Part shown: positions 25,731 through 34,105 of the stretch, one piece after another | How positions within the stretch are numbered: position 1 is the stretch's first letter | Layout of the letters: the number at the start of each line of letters is the position of its first letter | DNA from: Chloroflexota bacterium | Lineage (GTDB): Bacteria > Chloroflexota > Chloroflexia > Thermomicrobiales > JADLAZ01 | DNA: 39,365 nt | Direction of reading: 5' to 3' | Assembly (NCBI GenBank): GCA_020849725.1 | Contig: JADLAZ010000048.1 | Location: 1 to 39,365 of the forward strand | Translations under genes and position numbers: made by a program | The notes under the pieces: generated by a model | The model's input: the letters and a program-made list of their open reading frames with translations, nothing else | What the model was told of the DNA's origin: nothing | Databases searched by the model: none

Positions 25731-26753
25731 TCAGCGCGGCGTCCGACCCTCGCGCAGTGCCCCAACGAGAATGAGCAGCGTCCAGAAGCCGAGCGCGGCG
25801 GCGATGTAGCGGCCCAGGCCGCGCTGCCGCGGCGCGGCCATTGGCCACGGCGGCGGCAGGGAGACGGCTGGCGCGGGCGCGGGCGCCGCCACCGCGGCTG
25901 CCCGTCCCTGCCGGTCGGCGCGAAAGGCATTGATCTTGGCGCCGATGATAACGACCAGGGCACTGGAGTTCAGCCACAGCATCAGCACGATCATGCCGGC
26001 GATCGTGCCGTAGGTGGCTGGGAAGTTCGCGAAGAGCGCGATGAACAAGCGGAAGCCAAACGAGAAGACCAGCCAGCCCGCCGCCGCCAGGACCGCGCCG
26101 AGTGTGAACAGGCGGAACGGCTGGCGCACATCCGGTCCCACCCAATAGAACAGGTCGAGCGTGATGATCAGCACGACCGCGCTGATCGGCCAGACTAACC
26201 AATTCCACAGGCTCACGAGGCCCGGGTCCAACCCCAGGAAAGCGACCGCCACCACACTGAGCACAGCACCAAATACCAGGATGACGAAGACAGCGACGAC
26301 GACAATGCCCAGGAGCAGCGTCACGCCGATGGCGATGACGATGCGATAAAGCCAGAAGGGCCGCGTCTCCCGCACACCGTGGGCACGATTGAACGCTTTC
26401 ATCATCGTCGCGGTGCCATTGGAGGCGGCCCACACTGTGAACACGATGCTGACCGACAGCAACTCGCCGGAGCGCGTCGACAGGATATCTCGCAGTGGCT
26501 CGGTGATCGCCAGCAGCGCGGCCGGCGGCAGCGATCGGCCCAGCGCGGTCAGCACCGAATCGAACAGGTTGGCGATGCCAACGATGGCGCCGATGAAGCC
26601 GGCCAGCGCCGACAGGAAGATCAGGGCCGGGAAGATCGCCAGCACCAGGCTGTACGCGACCTCCGAGGCAGCGCCCGGCAGGTCGGCCTCCGTTGCCTCA
26701 CCGACCAACCGGCGCAGCGTGTCGACCTGACGTCTTAATCGCTCGACCGCCAC
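25731..26753 (-). CDS. YihY/BrkB (UPF0761) family inner-membrane protein
   Basis: The 340-residue protein has about six membrane helices and family hallmarks: AASEVAYSLVLAIFPALIFLSAL near the start, FTVWAASNGTATMMKAFNRAHGV in the middle, RLFTLGAVLAAAGWLVFSFGFRLFIA, and YGTIAGMIVLMLWLNSSALVVIIGAKINA. A Pro/Ala-rich segment (about 293-310) and a further helix end the protein. It was once called ribonuclease BN in error; the real function is unknown and it may be a transporter. GTG 26753 follows GGGGAGG closely. Confidence 0.88.
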   Translation of the reverse strand: MAVERLRRQVDTLRRLVGEATEADLPGAASEVAYSLVLAIFPALIFLSALAGFIGAIVGIANLFDSVLTALGRSLPPAALLAITEPLRDILSTRSGELLSVSIVFTVWAASNGTATMMKAFNRAHGVRETRPFWLYRIVIAIGVTLLLGIVVVAVFVILVFGAVLSVVAVAFLGLDPGLVSLWNWLVWPISAVVLIITLDLFYWVGPDVRQPFRLFTLGAVLAAAGWLVFSFGFRLFIALFANFPATYGTIAGMIVLMLWLNSSALVVIIGAKINAFRADRQGRAAAVAAPAPAPAVSLPPPWPMAAPRQRGLGRYIAAALGFWTLLILVGALREGRTPR

Positions 26754-26798
26754 ACGCGCCTCCCCACCCCTGTCACACTCCTGACCGCACCGTCCGCA

Positions 26799-26827
26799 AG
26801 CCTACCATCTGCCGAACTGGCTGTGAC
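26799..26827 (-). promoter_or_regulatory. promoter GTCACA-N17-(TG-G)-TAGGCT of the YihY gene
   Basis: On the minus strand GTCACA (26827-26822) and TAGGCT (26804-26799) are 17 bases apart, with TG at 26807-26806. The leader to GTG 26753 is about 40 bases. Confidence 0.45.
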
Positions 26828-26857
26828 GCCCCGCTGGGTGCCGCGCTCAGGGGGCAA

Positions 26858-26866
26858 TGGTAGAAT
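26858..26866 (+). promoter_or_regulatory. extended -10 promoter (TG-G-TAGAAT) of the pdh operon
   Basis: TG at 26858-26859 and TAGAAT at 26861-26866. No good -35 is seen. Transcription would start near 26873, giving a leader of about 145 bases before pdhA. Confidence 0.5.
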
Positions 26867-26874
26867 GGTGCTGT

Positions 26875-26902
26875 TGCCGCGAGTTGGAGCGTACTCGCGG
26901 CA
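26875..26902 (+). promoter_or_regulatory. 10-bp dyad at the start point of the pdh transcript
   Basis: TGCCGCGAGT (26875-26884) and ACTCGCGGCA (26893-26902) are perfect inverted repeats with an 8-base spacer, beginning 9 bases after the -10 box. It could be a repressor operator or a 5' hairpin that stabilises the mRNA. Confidence 0.5.
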
Positions 26903-27016
26903 CGGCGTGTGCTTGACGGTCCACGATCAGCGTGGGATAAGTGGCGGCTGGTGTCTCGATCGCCGTCGCTCAAACTACGGCCCAGGTCGGGAACGGACGG
27001 GAACAAGGAGCGGATG

Positions 27017-28009
27017 ATGGCCAGTTCTGTATCGGGGACACGCCTCGATCGGGCTACAGCGCTCGAATGGTACCGGCAGATGGTGCTCATTCGCCGCTTC
27101 GAGGAGCGCGCCGCCGAGATGTACGCGCGAGCGCGCATCGGCGGCTATCTGCACCTCTACATCGGCCAGGAGGCCGTCGCCGTCGGCGCTGTCGCCGCTC
27201 TCCGCCAGGATGATCATCTGGTCTCTCACTACCGCGATCACGGCCACGCGCTGGTCAAAGGGGCCGATGTCAACGCCGCCATGGCGGAGTTGTTCGGCAA
27301 GGCCACCGGCACCACCGGCGGGCGCGGCGGCTCGATGCACCTGGTCGACGTCAAGAACCACTATTGGGGCGGCCACGCCATCGTCGGCGGCCACATTCCA
27401 ATGAGCGTCGGCCTGGCCTTCGCCAGCTACTACCGCGATGACGACCGCGTCACGATGTGCATCTTTGGCGATGGCGCGATTGGCAACGGCGAGTTCTTCG
27501 AAGCGATGAATTTTGCCTCGCTCTACAAGCTGCCGATCGTCTTTCTCGTCGAGAACAACCTGTACGCCATGGGCACGGCGCTGCATCGAGGCGTGGCCCA
27601 GACGAAGATCTATCGCAAGGGCGAGGCGTTCGACATTCCCGGCGAGCCGATCGACGGCATGGATGTCGATGCGGTTCATGACGCGGCCAAGCGAGCCGTC
27701 GCCCGGGCGCGTACCGGCGACGGCCCGACACTGCTGGAGGCGCTCACCTACCGCTTCCGTGGCCACTCGATGCAGGACCCGCAGTACTATCGCAGCAAGG
27801 AAGAGGTCGAGGACTACCGCAAGCGCGACCCAATCACGCTGTTTCAGGCCCGCTTGCTGGACGAGGGAGCAGTGACCGAGGTCGACCTGCGGCGCATCGA
27901 CGAGGCGGTCAATGCTGAGGTCGACGCAGCGGTGCAATTCGCCGAAGAGAGTCCGCCGCCCGACGTCAGCACGCTGCTCGATCACTTGTACGCGGACGAA
28001 TCGGCGTGA
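27017..28009 (+). CDS. pdhA: pyruvate dehydrogenase E1 alpha subunit
   Basis: The 330-residue protein forms the thiamine-diphosphate active site with PdhB. It has RRFEERAAEMYARARIGGYLHL, HYRDHGHALVKG, GRGGSMHL, GGHIPMSVGLAFA and the TPP motif GDGAIGNGEFFEAMNFASLYKLPIVFLVENN, then TYRFRGHSMQDP with the regulatory-loop region seen in PDH E1. It resembles plastid/cyanobacterial PDH E1 alpha more than branched-chain or acetoin enzymes. AAGGAG lies 6 bases before ATG 27017; ATG 27014 is also possible. It is the first gene of the pdhA-pdhB-pdhC-lpdA operon that converts pyruvate to acetyl-CoA. Confidence 0.94.
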   Translation: MASSVSGTRLDRATALEWYRQMVLIRRFEERAAEMYARARIGGYLHLYIGQEAVAVGAVAALRQDDHLVSHYRDHGHALVKGADVNAAMAELFGKATGTTGGRGGSMHLVDVKNHYWGGHAIVGGHIPMSVGLAFASYYRDDDRVTMCIFGDGAIGNGEFFEAMNFASLYKLPIVFLVENNLYAMGTALHRGVAQTKIYRKGEAFDIPGEPIDGMDVDAVHDAAKRAVARARTGDGPTLLEALTYRFRGHSMQDPQYYRSKEEVEDYRKRDPITLFQARLLDEGAVTEVDLRRIDEAVNAEVDAAVQFAEESPPPDVSTLLDHLYADESA

Positions 28010-28094
28010 CCGGCTGGCAGCGTTGGCGCGGAGGCGCGGGCGACCCCGCTGAGGTCGCAATGGGCGAGCGTGCGCCCTAGGGAGCGAGACGACA

Positions 28095-29075
28095 ATGGCG
28101 GTCATCACGTACCGCGAGGCGGTGCGGCAGACTCTGCGTGAAGAGATGGAGCGCGACGATCGGATCTTCCTGATCGGCGAGGATATCGGCGCATTTGGCG
28201 GCAGCTACTCGATCACGACCGGCTTCCTGGAGGATTTTGGCCCGAAGCGCGTGATCGATGCGCCGCTGGCGGAGTCGATCTTCGTTGGCATGTCCGTCGG
28301 CGCAGCCATGGCCGGCCTGCGGCCGGTGCCGGAGCTGATGACGATCAACTTCAGCCTGTTGGCGATGGACCAGATCGTGAATCATGCCGCCAAGCTGCGG
28401 CACATGTTCAATGGCGAGATCACCGTGCCGATGACGATCCGCACCGCCGTCGGCACCGGCCAGTTGTCGGGCACGCACTCGCAATTCCTCGAGGTCACCT
28501 TCGCCCATTTCCCCGGTCTCAAAGTCGTCACACCGGGCACGCCGGCCGACGCGCGCGGCATGCTGAAGTCGTGCTTGCGCGGGATGGACCCGGTGATGTT
28601 CATCGAGCATGCCAACCTGTACAGCACGCGCGGCGAGGTGCCTGACGGCGACTACACAACGCCATTCACCTCGCGGCTGCACCGCGAGGGCCGCCACCTG
28701 ACCGTCGTCGCCTACTCGCGCATGGTCCATGTGGCCAGTCAGGCGGCCGAGCACCTGGCCGAGCGCGGCATCGAGCTGGAGATCATCGACCTGCGGTCGA
28801 TCCGACCGCTCGATACGTCGTTGGCAGTCGCGTCGGTCAAGAAGACGAACCGCGTGCTCATCGTCGAGGAGGATTGGAAGTCGTTTGGCGTCGGCGCCGA
28901 GGTGACGGCCCGGTTGCAGGAGGAGGCATTCGACTACCTGGACGGGCCCGTGCGGCGCATCGCCCAGGTCGAGGCGCCGATACCATACGCCCGAAACCTG
29001 GAGCAGGCGATGCTGCCGACCGCCGAGCAGGTCGTGACGGCGGTCGAGGAGATGCTCGGTCGAGCGCGCCAGTAG
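28095..29075 (+). CDS. pdhB: pyruvate dehydrogenase E1 beta subunit
   Basis: The 326-residue protein has the transketolase-like fold of E1 beta: YREAVRQTLREEM, GEDIGAFGGSY, DAPLAESIFVGMSVGAAMAGLRPVPEL, the potassium/pyruvate region GTGQLSGTHSQFLE, and a C-terminal transketolase domain with IDLRSIRPLDT and VLIVEEDWKSFGVGAEV. It pairs with PdhA. The 85-base gap after pdhA contains a small GCGACC/GGTCGC hairpin (28039-28057) and then the GGGAGCGAG ribosome-binding site. Confidence 0.95.
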   Translation: MAVITYREAVRQTLREEMERDDRIFLIGEDIGAFGGSYSITTGFLEDFGPKRVIDAPLAESIFVGMSVGAAMAGLRPVPELMTINFSLLAMDQIVNHAAKLRHMFNGEITVPMTIRTAVGTGQLSGTHSQFLEVTFAHFPGLKVVTPGTPADARGMLKSCLRGMDPVMFIEHANLYSTRGEVPDGDYTTPFTSRLHREGRHLTVVAYSRMVHVASQAAEHLAERGIELEIIDLRSIRPLDTSLAVASVKKTNRVLIVEEDWKSFGVGAEVTARLQEEAFDYLDGPVRRIAQVEAPIPYARNLEQAMLPTAEQVVTAVEEMLGRARQ

Positions 29076-29141
29076 CCGGCGCAGGCGCTGACCGAGGTCC
29101 AGGTCTAGGCCTGGCCGGGGACCGAGCGAGAGGGGGGAGCG

Positions 29142-30500
29142 ATGGCCAAGCCAGTCGAGATGCCCAGGATGGGCTACGACATGACCGAGGGCAAGATCAG
29201 CCGCTGGATCAAGCAAGTGGGCGACACGGTCGCCATCGGCGATGCACTGGCCGAGATTGAGACCGACAAGGTCAGCATCGAGATCGAAGCGTTCGAGGCC
29301 GGCGTGCTGCGCAAGATCGTGCGCCAGGTGGGCGAGGTGGTGCCTGTTGGTGGCGTGATCGGCGTGATCGGCAGTGCCGACGAGACGATCGACGAGGCCG
29401 CGCTGGGCGTCGCCGCCGGGACACCGGCTCGCGCCGCCGCGCCAGCGCAGGTCGCCACCACCGCGCCACCGGCTGCGCCAGCAGCGAATGGTCAGGCCAC
29501 ACCCTCAGCCCCGGTCGCGCCCCCCTCGCCATCCGCACCGGTCGGACCGCTGACTTTGTCGGCCGGTGGCGGCCTCGAGCGCGTCACCGGGCCGTCACAG
29601 GATGGCCTGAAAGCGTCGCCGGTGGCGCGACGCCTGGCCGAGGAGCATGGTGTCGACCTGCGCGCCGTCAGCGGCACGGGTCCGAACGGCCGCATCATCA
29701 AGGACGATATCGAGCAGTATGTGCGCCAGGCGCCAGCCGCACCGGCGGCAACGCCAGTGCCCGAGCCGGTGGCCGCACCCGTGGCCGTGCCCGTGGCCGT
29801 GCCCGTGGTCACCGGTGCGGAAGAGGTGCCGCTATCGCGCATGCGCCAGACGATCGCGCGTGTCACGGCGCAGTCGAAGCAGCAGGCGCCGCACATCTAT
29901 TTGACCGTGGAAGTCCTGATGGACGCAGCCATGACGCTGCGCCAGCAGATGAACGAGGCGCTCGCGGCCGACGGCGTCAAGATCAGTGTCAACGACCTCG
30001 TCGTCAAGGCGACGGCCCGGGCGCTGGTGAAGCACCGCGGAATGAACGCCTCCTACGCCGGCGACAAGCTGATCATCCATCCAACGGTCGACATCGGCGT
30101 GGCCGTGTCACTGCCAGAGGGGCTGATCTCGCCGGTACTGCGCAATGCCGACATCAAGTCGATCAGCGCGATCTCCCAGGAGACGCGCGACCTGGCCGGT
30201 CGTGCCCGCGCTGGCACGCTGCGGCCGGAGGAGTTCAGCGGCGGCACATTCACCATCAGCAACCTGGGCATGTTCAATATCGATGAGTTCGACGCAATCA
30301 TCGTGCCCCCGCAGGCCGGTATCCTGGCGGTCGGCGTGGCGGCGCAGCGGCCAGTCGTGACAGCAGGTCAGCTCGCGGTGGCGACGACGATGAAAATGAC
30401 GCTGTCGGCCGACCACCGCGTCACGGACGGTGCGCCGGCGGCGGCGTTCCTCAACGAGATCCGGCGGCTCCTGGAAGCGCCGATGCTGCTGCTGGTCTAG
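29142..30500 (+). CDS. pdhC: dihydrolipoamide acetyltransferase (PDH E2), one lipoyl domain
   Basis: The 452-residue protein is the core of the complex. The lipoyl domain (3-78) has K43 in [13 protein letters not shown] as the lipoylated lysine. An Ala/Pro linker (about 90-135) leads to the E1/E3-binding domain (157-194: [30 protein letters not shown]). A second linker with repeated VAVPVAVPV leads to the catalytic domain (about 228-452) with the active-site motif DHRVTDG (H425, D429). It moves the acetyl group from lipoate to CoA. The ATG follows a long GAGAGGGGGGAGCG purine tract. Confidence 0.95.
   Translation: MAKPVEMPRMGYDMTEGKISRWIKQVGDTVAIGDALAEIETDKVSIEIEAFEAGVLRKIVRQVGEVVPVGGVIGVIGSADETIDEAALGVAAGTPARAAAPAQVATTAPPAAPAANGQATPSAPVAPPSPSAPVGPLTLSAGGGLERVTGPSQDGLKASPVARRLAEEHGVDLRAVSGTGPNGRIIKDDIEQYVRQAPAAPAATPVPEPVAAPVAVPVAVPVVTGAEEVPLSRMRQTIARVTAQSKQQAPHIYLTVEVLMDAAMTLRQQMNEALAADGVKISVNDLVVKATARALVKHRGMNASYAGDKLIIHPTVDIGVAVSLPEGLISPVLRNADIKSISAISQETRDLAGRARAGTLRPEEFSGGTFTISNLGMFNIDEFDAIIVPPQAGILAVGVAAQRPVVTAGQLAVATTMKMTLSADHRVTDGAPAAAFLNEIRRLLEAPMLLLV
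29779..29808 (+). repeat. short in-frame tandem repeat in the pdhC linker
   Basis: A 12-base unit close to CCCGTGGCCGTG occurs about two and a half times and encodes the PVAV/PVAV stretch between the binding and catalytic domains. Such linkers vary in length by slippage. Confidence 0.5.
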
Positions 30501-30566
30501 GCGGCGGCGTGTCTGGTCGGTCCCTGTAGCGACGGTGGCGCGCACGCCACGAGGAGCGCGGACAAC

Positions 30567-31952
30567 ATGGTGGATGTACTGGTAGTCGGCGCCGGTCCCG
30601 GTGGCTACGTCGCGGCGATCCGGGCGGCCCAGTTGGGCCTGTCGGTCGCGCTGGTCGAAAAAGACAACGTCGGCGGCGTCTGCCTGAACTGGGGCTGCAT
30701 CCCCTCCAAGGCGCTGATCCACAACGCCGAGGTGATCGGCCACTTTCAGCACGCCCGCGACTATGGCGTCACGGTCGACTCGATGACGATCGACTTCGGA
30801 CCGGCGATCGATCGCAGCCGCCAGGTGTCGAGCCGGATCGTCAAGGGTGTCGAGTACCTGGTGCGCAAGAACAAGTTGGACCTGATCAAGGGCACCGCCC
30901 GGCTGGTCGGCCGCGGCAAGGTCGTCGTCGACGCCGACAGGCAGGGCCGCGAGGTCGAGGCCACGCACATCATCGTCGCCACCGGCGGCCGGCCGATGGT
31001 GCTGCCGGGCCTCGAGCCGGACGGCGGCAAGCAGGTGCTGACCAGCTATGAGGCGCTGGCGATGAAGGAACTGCCGAAGCGCATCGTCATCATCGGCGGC
31101 GGCGCCATCGGCTGCGAGTTCGCCTACGTCTGGCACACCTACGGCGTCGACGTGACCATCGTCGAGATGCTGCCGCACCTGCTGCCGCGCGAGGACGCCG
31201 AGATCAGCGCCCAGGTCGAGGACAGCTTCAAGCGGCGCGGCATCAAGTTCCGCACCGGCACGAAAGTCGAGCGCGTCGACCGCAGCGCCGATCCGTTGAC
31301 CCTCACGGTATCGAAGGACGGCCAGCAGGAAGCGCTGACGGCCGACAAGATCCTGCTGAGTGTCGGCTGGTCGCCCAACAGCGCTGGCCTGGGGCTGGAA
31401 GAGCTTGGTGTCGAGCTGCAGCGCGGCTACATCGCCGTCGGCGATCAGCTCCAGACGAACGTGCCCGGCATCTACGCCATCGGCGATGTGACCGGCAAAC
31501 TGGCGCTGGCGCACGTTGCCTCGGCCCAGGGTGTCGCCTGCGTCGAGGCCATCGCCGGCCGACCGACATCCCCGCTGCGCTACGTCGACATGCCCCGCTG
31601 CACCTACTGCAGCCCGCAAGTGGCCAGCATGGGCCTGACTGAGGCCCAGGCGCGCGAGGCCGGTCACGATGTCAAGGTCGGCACGTTCCCGCTTCGCGTG
31701 CTGGGCAAGGCGCTGGCGCAGAACGAAGCCATCGGTCTGGCCAAGATTGTCACTGACGCCAAGTACGGCGAGATCCTCGGCGCGCACATCGTCGGCCCGA
31801 GCGCGACCGAGTTGATCCCCGAGTTGACGCTGGCACGGATGCTGGAGGCGACTGCCGAGGAGGTCGGACGCAACGTCCACCCGCACCCGACGATCAGCGA
31901 GGGCGTCATGGAGGCGGCGCTGGGCGCGCTCGGGCACGCAATCCACATCTAG
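30567..31952 (+). CDS. lpdA: dihydrolipoyl dehydrogenase (PDH E3)
   Basis: The 461-residue flavoprotein re-oxidises dihydrolipoate and makes NADH. It has the FAD motif VVGAGPGGYVAA (7-17), the redox disulphide C39-x4-C44 in GGVCLNWGCIPSKAL, the NAD-binding IVIIGGGAIGCEFA, the second FAD segment IYAIGDVTG, and the C-terminal HPHPTISE with catalytic H440 and E445. GAGGAG precedes ATG 30567. It ends 18 bases before a small co-directional gene. Confidence 0.96.
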   Translation: MVDVLVVGAGPGGYVAAIRAAQLGLSVALVEKDNVGGVCLNWGCIPSKALIHNAEVIGHFQHARDYGVTVDSMTIDFGPAIDRSRQVSSRIVKGVEYLVRKNKLDLIKGTARLVGRGKVVVDADRQGREVEATHIIVATGGRPMVLPGLEPDGGKQVLTSYEALAMKELPKRIVIIGGGAIGCEFAYVWHTYGVDVTIVEMLPHLLPREDAEISAQVEDSFKRRGIKFRTGTKVERVDRSADPLTLTVSKDGQQEALTADKILLSVGWSPNSAGLGLEELGVELQRGYIAVGDQLQTNVPGIYAIGDVTGKLALAHVASAQGVACVEAIAGRPTSPLRYVDMPRCTYCSPQVASMGLTEAQAREAGHDVKVGTFPLRVLGKALAQNEAIGLAKIVTDAKYGEILGAHIVGPSATELIPELTLARMLEATAEEVGRNVHPHPTISEGVMEAALGALGHAIHI

Positions 31953-31970
31953 CGGCGGGCGGAGGACAGC

Positions 31971-32288
31971 GTGAGTACGCACTCAACGGTATTCAAGCGC
32001 GCGAGCGTCCATGACTCCGGTGGCCGGCGCTGGTCAATCGTCGTCGACGACCGGCTTGACCCGCGGATGGATCGGCTCGCCCGGGACACGGCCGAGCGCT
32101 ACGGCCGCTACACGATGACGATCGTCGCGCCCGACGGCCGCACCGCCGAGGTGCTCAAGGACGCCAACAGCGTGCAGGTCGACAGCGAGATGGCGCGCTT
32201 CCAGGCCGAGATCGCCGCCGGCGAGTGGGGCGGCGAACTGGCGCCGCTGGCGGCCGAGGCCGTCGCGCCGCCCGCGCCGTCGGCCTAG
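31971..32288 (+). CDS. small uncharacterised protein, last gene of the pdh operon
   Basis: A 105-residue protein starts at GTG 31971, preceded by GGAGGA 6 bases upstream, 18 bases after lpdA on the same strand, so it is very likely co-transcribed. It has no membrane segment. The middle (about 19-66) is RRWSIVVDDRLD, a helix of mixed charge, RYTMTIVAPDGRTAEVLKD, suggesting a small alpha/beta domain; the tail is Ala/Pro-rich. I do not recognise the family. Its position suggests a role with the dehydrogenase complex (assembly, modification or regulation), which is inference only. Confidence 0.7.
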   Translation: MSTHSTVFKRASVHDSGGRRWSIVVDDRLDPRMDRLARDTAERYGRYTMTIVAPDGRTAEVLKDANSVQVDSEMARFQAEIAAGEWGGELAPLAAEAVAPPAPSA

Positions 32289-32294
32289 ACGGTC

Positions 32295-32708
32295 TCACCA
32301 GGGCCAGACAGCGCCGGGCAGCAGCAGCGCCACGACGATGCCTAGCGCCAGGCCCACCGCATTGGCGAGGTAAAACGCCGCGTGCCTGGTCTTGTGCCGC
32401 CAGATCGCCATGCCCAGGAAGCCGCCCACGAAGCCCCCGGCAGCACTGAGTGTCAGGAGCGCTGCCTCCGGCACTCGTCCACCGCCGCCTCGCGCCTGCA
32501 CCTTGTCCACACCGTACAGGGCAAACGTGGCTATGCCGGCGCCGGTAATCCAGGCCAGCAGCATCGGCACGCGCAGCCCCAGCACGAGCAGCAGCGTGGC
32601 CACCACCGCGGCGCTGGCGGCGACAGGGCCATAGAGCCGGATTGGCAGGCCCATCGGACCAGACGGAACACGGCCACGTGGGGGTTGAGTTCGCCCGATC
32701 TGGGCCAT
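32295..32708 (-). CDS. DUF1294 family small membrane protein
   Basis: The 137-residue protein has about three membrane helices and the DUF1294 signature: ALYGVDKVQARGGGGRVPEAALLTL, then AGGFVGGFLGMAIWRHKTRHAAFYLANAVGLALG. Some relatives carry an extra N-terminal cold-shock or zinc domain; this one does not. Function unknown. ATG 32708 is preferred (GGAG 9 bases upstream); a shorter start at 32654 is possible. It is convergent with the pdh operon, 6 bases apart. Confidence 0.78.
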   Translation of the reverse strand: MAQIGRTQPPRGRVPSGPMGLPIRLYGPVAASAAVVATLLLVLGLRVPMLLAWITGAGIATFALYGVDKVQARGGGGRVPEAALLTLSAAGGFVGGFLGMAIWRHKTRHAAFYLANAVGLALGIVVALLLPGAVWPW

Positions 32709-32743
32709 GGACCTCACTCCGTCCGAACCGAGGCGCTGGTCAG

Positions 32744-33589
32744 CTAGCCCGCAAGCACGCTCGCCACAGCGGCGAGGACCGGCGCCGCCCGGCCGCGAAC
32801 AACGACGTCGGCGCGGGCATCGAGCCAGGTCGGCTCAGGATTGACGATCGCGAGGCGCGCCCCCTGCGTGACAGCGTAGCGTGGGATCGAGGCCGCTGGT
32901 TGCACCGTCAGTGACGAGCCAACGACCAGGCAGACATCGCACGCGCGCGCCCGGTCGCTGGCTAGCGCCAAGCGACCGGGCGGCAGCGGCTCACCAAACA
33001 GCACCGTCGCCGGCTTGAGCACACCACCGCAGCCTCGGCAGGCGGGCGGCAGGTCGCCGGCCTCAACCCGGGCCTGCACCGCGCCGCGATCGCTGTGCGC
33101 GCCACAGGCGAGGCAGCGCACGGCATGGGCGGTGCCGTGCAATTCGATCACCCGATCCGTCGTGACGCCACCGCGCTGATGGAGCTCATCGATATTCTGT
33201 GTGACGACGCAGTCCAGCAGGCCGCGCCAGTCGAGCGCGGCCACCGCCTGGTGACCAGCGTGGGGTCTGGCGTCACGCACGACTGGCCAGGTGTGCCGGC
33301 TGCGCTGCCAGTACAGCCGCCGCTCAGCAGCGCCGGCCATGAACTGGCGATAAGTCAGCGGCGTGTGGCGGTCCCAGACCGTGCCGGGGCGATCTGCCTC
33401 GGCGATGGTCGGCCGCTCGGCAGCGCCTGAGCCGCCGCGGTAGGTTGGGATGCCACTGTCAGCGCTGGCGCCGGCGCCGGTGAAGACCAGCAAGCGCCGC
33501 GCGTTGCCGATCAACCGCGCCAGGGCGGTGATGGCGTCCAGATCCGGAGGCGGTGGGTCCAGGTGCTCCGTCGATGCCGCGTCAGCCAC
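32744..33589 (-). CDS. sirtuin-family NAD-dependent protein deacylase (CobB/Sir2-like)
   Basis: The 281-residue enzyme removes acyl groups from lysines using NAD. It shows GAGAS (38-42) with SGIPTYR (45-51), TQNID (130-134), catalytic H151 in IELHGTAHAVRC, and the structural zinc cysteines C159, C162, C184 and C187. The segment VVGSSLTVQPA is the second NAD-binding motif. Its GTG start overlaps the stop of the HxlR regulator by 8 bases (GTGGCTGA), so the regulator and the deacylase are translationally coupled. It has a 20-30 residue N-terminal extension without features. Confidence 0.93.
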   Translation of the reverse strand: MADAASTEHLDPPPPDLDAITALARLIGNARRLLVFTGAGASADSGIPTYRGGSGAAERPTIAEADRPGTVWDRHTPLTYRQFMAGAAERRLYWQRSRHTWPVVRDARPHAGHQAVAALDWRGLLDCVVTQNIDELHQRGGVTTDRVIELHGTAHAVRCLACGAHSDRGAVQARVEAGDLPPACRGCGGVLKPATVLFGEPLPPGRLALASDRARACDVCLVVGSSLTVQPAASIPRYAVTQGARLAIVNPEPTWLDARADVVVRGRAAPVLAAVASVLAG

Positions 33590-33959
33590 GCGGCGTGCCG
33601 GCGTCGGCGGCCTCGGCCGGTGCTGCCGAGGTATCCGTCACCCAATCATGAGCCCAATCGGAGATCGCCATGACGATGCCAGCCAGCGCCCGGCCTTTGG
33701 CCGTCAGGTGATAGTCAACCCGCACCGGCGTCGACGGCATGACGGTGCGGACGACGATGCCTTCGGCCTCAAGCTCCTTGAGGCGCTCCGACACGAGGCG
33801 GTCGGTGACGCCGGGAATGGCGCAGGCCACGTCGACAAAGCGGGTCGCCCCGCTGAGCATAGCCCTCACGATGGCGCCCGTCCAGCGACGGCCGAGCAGC
33901 TCGACCGCATGCTGGTAGTTGGGACAGTAGGCGGTGATAGTCGTATCGGTGTCCACCAT
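33582..33959 (-). CDS. HxlR-family winged-helix transcription regulator
   Basis: The 125-residue protein has the HxlR fold: C12 in AYCPNYQHAVELLGRRWTGAIVRAML, then FVDVACAIPGVTDRLVSERLKELEAEGIVVRTV and the wing YHLTAKGRAL. The N-terminal cysteine is the redox- or aldehyde-sensing residue in characterised members (HypR, YodB type). It is transcribed away from yceI, and two direct repeats lie in the yceI promoter, so it probably controls that gene and itself. GGAGG precedes ATG 33959 by 7 bases. It heads a two-gene operon with the sirtuin. Confidence 0.92.
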   Translation of the reverse strand: MVDTDTTITAYCPNYQHAVELLGRRWTGAIVRAMLSGATRFVDVACAIPGVTDRLVSERLKELEAEGIVVRTVMPSTPVRVDYHLTAKGRALAGIVMAISDWAHDWVTDTSAAPAEAADAGTPRG

Positions 33960-33999
33960 GGTCGTGCCTCCACCAGGATTATGGCAGCAGCACCAGCCC

Positions 34000-34029
34000 T
34001 TGACAAGTAGTGACTTACTAATGTATAGT
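34000..34029 (+). promoter_or_regulatory. near-consensus promoter TTGACA-N18-TATAGT of yceI
   Basis: TTGACA (34000-34005) and TATAGT (34024-34029), 18 bases apart, are the best promoter in the window. Such a strong core suits a gene that is tightly repressed and induced. The direct repeats described next overlap its spacer and -10. Confidence 0.7.
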
Positions 34030-34036
34030 GACTTAC
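34008..34036. promoter_or_regulatory. HxlR-type operator: two 11-bp direct repeats TAGTGACTTAC
   Basis: Identical TAGTGACTTAC copies at 34008-34018 and 34026-34036 are 18 bases apart, nearly two helical turns. The first lies in the promoter spacer and the second starts inside the -10 box. TGACTTAC resembles the half-sites of HxlR/HypR-type operators. The HxlR gene starts 41 bases to the left. Confidence 0.65.
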
Positions 34037-34105
34037 GAAATGAGCAGAGCGGCGATCACCGGGATGCTGCCGCCGCCATCTCGACACGAGGGGAGACACG
34101 CGATC

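Noticed and set aside
24544..26433. Minus-strand frame of about 630 codons across the enolase-type gene and into the YihY gene
   Set aside because: It covers two confident genes in another frame and shows no family feature.
26773..27138. Short minus-strand frame over the pdh promoter and the start of pdhA
   Set aside because: It spans the promoter, the dyad and the coding start of pdhA, and has no ribosome-binding site or motif.
30108..31982. Minus-strand frame of about 620 codons opposite pdhC and lpdA
   Set aside because: Antisense artefact of high G+C; both plus-strand genes are unambiguous.
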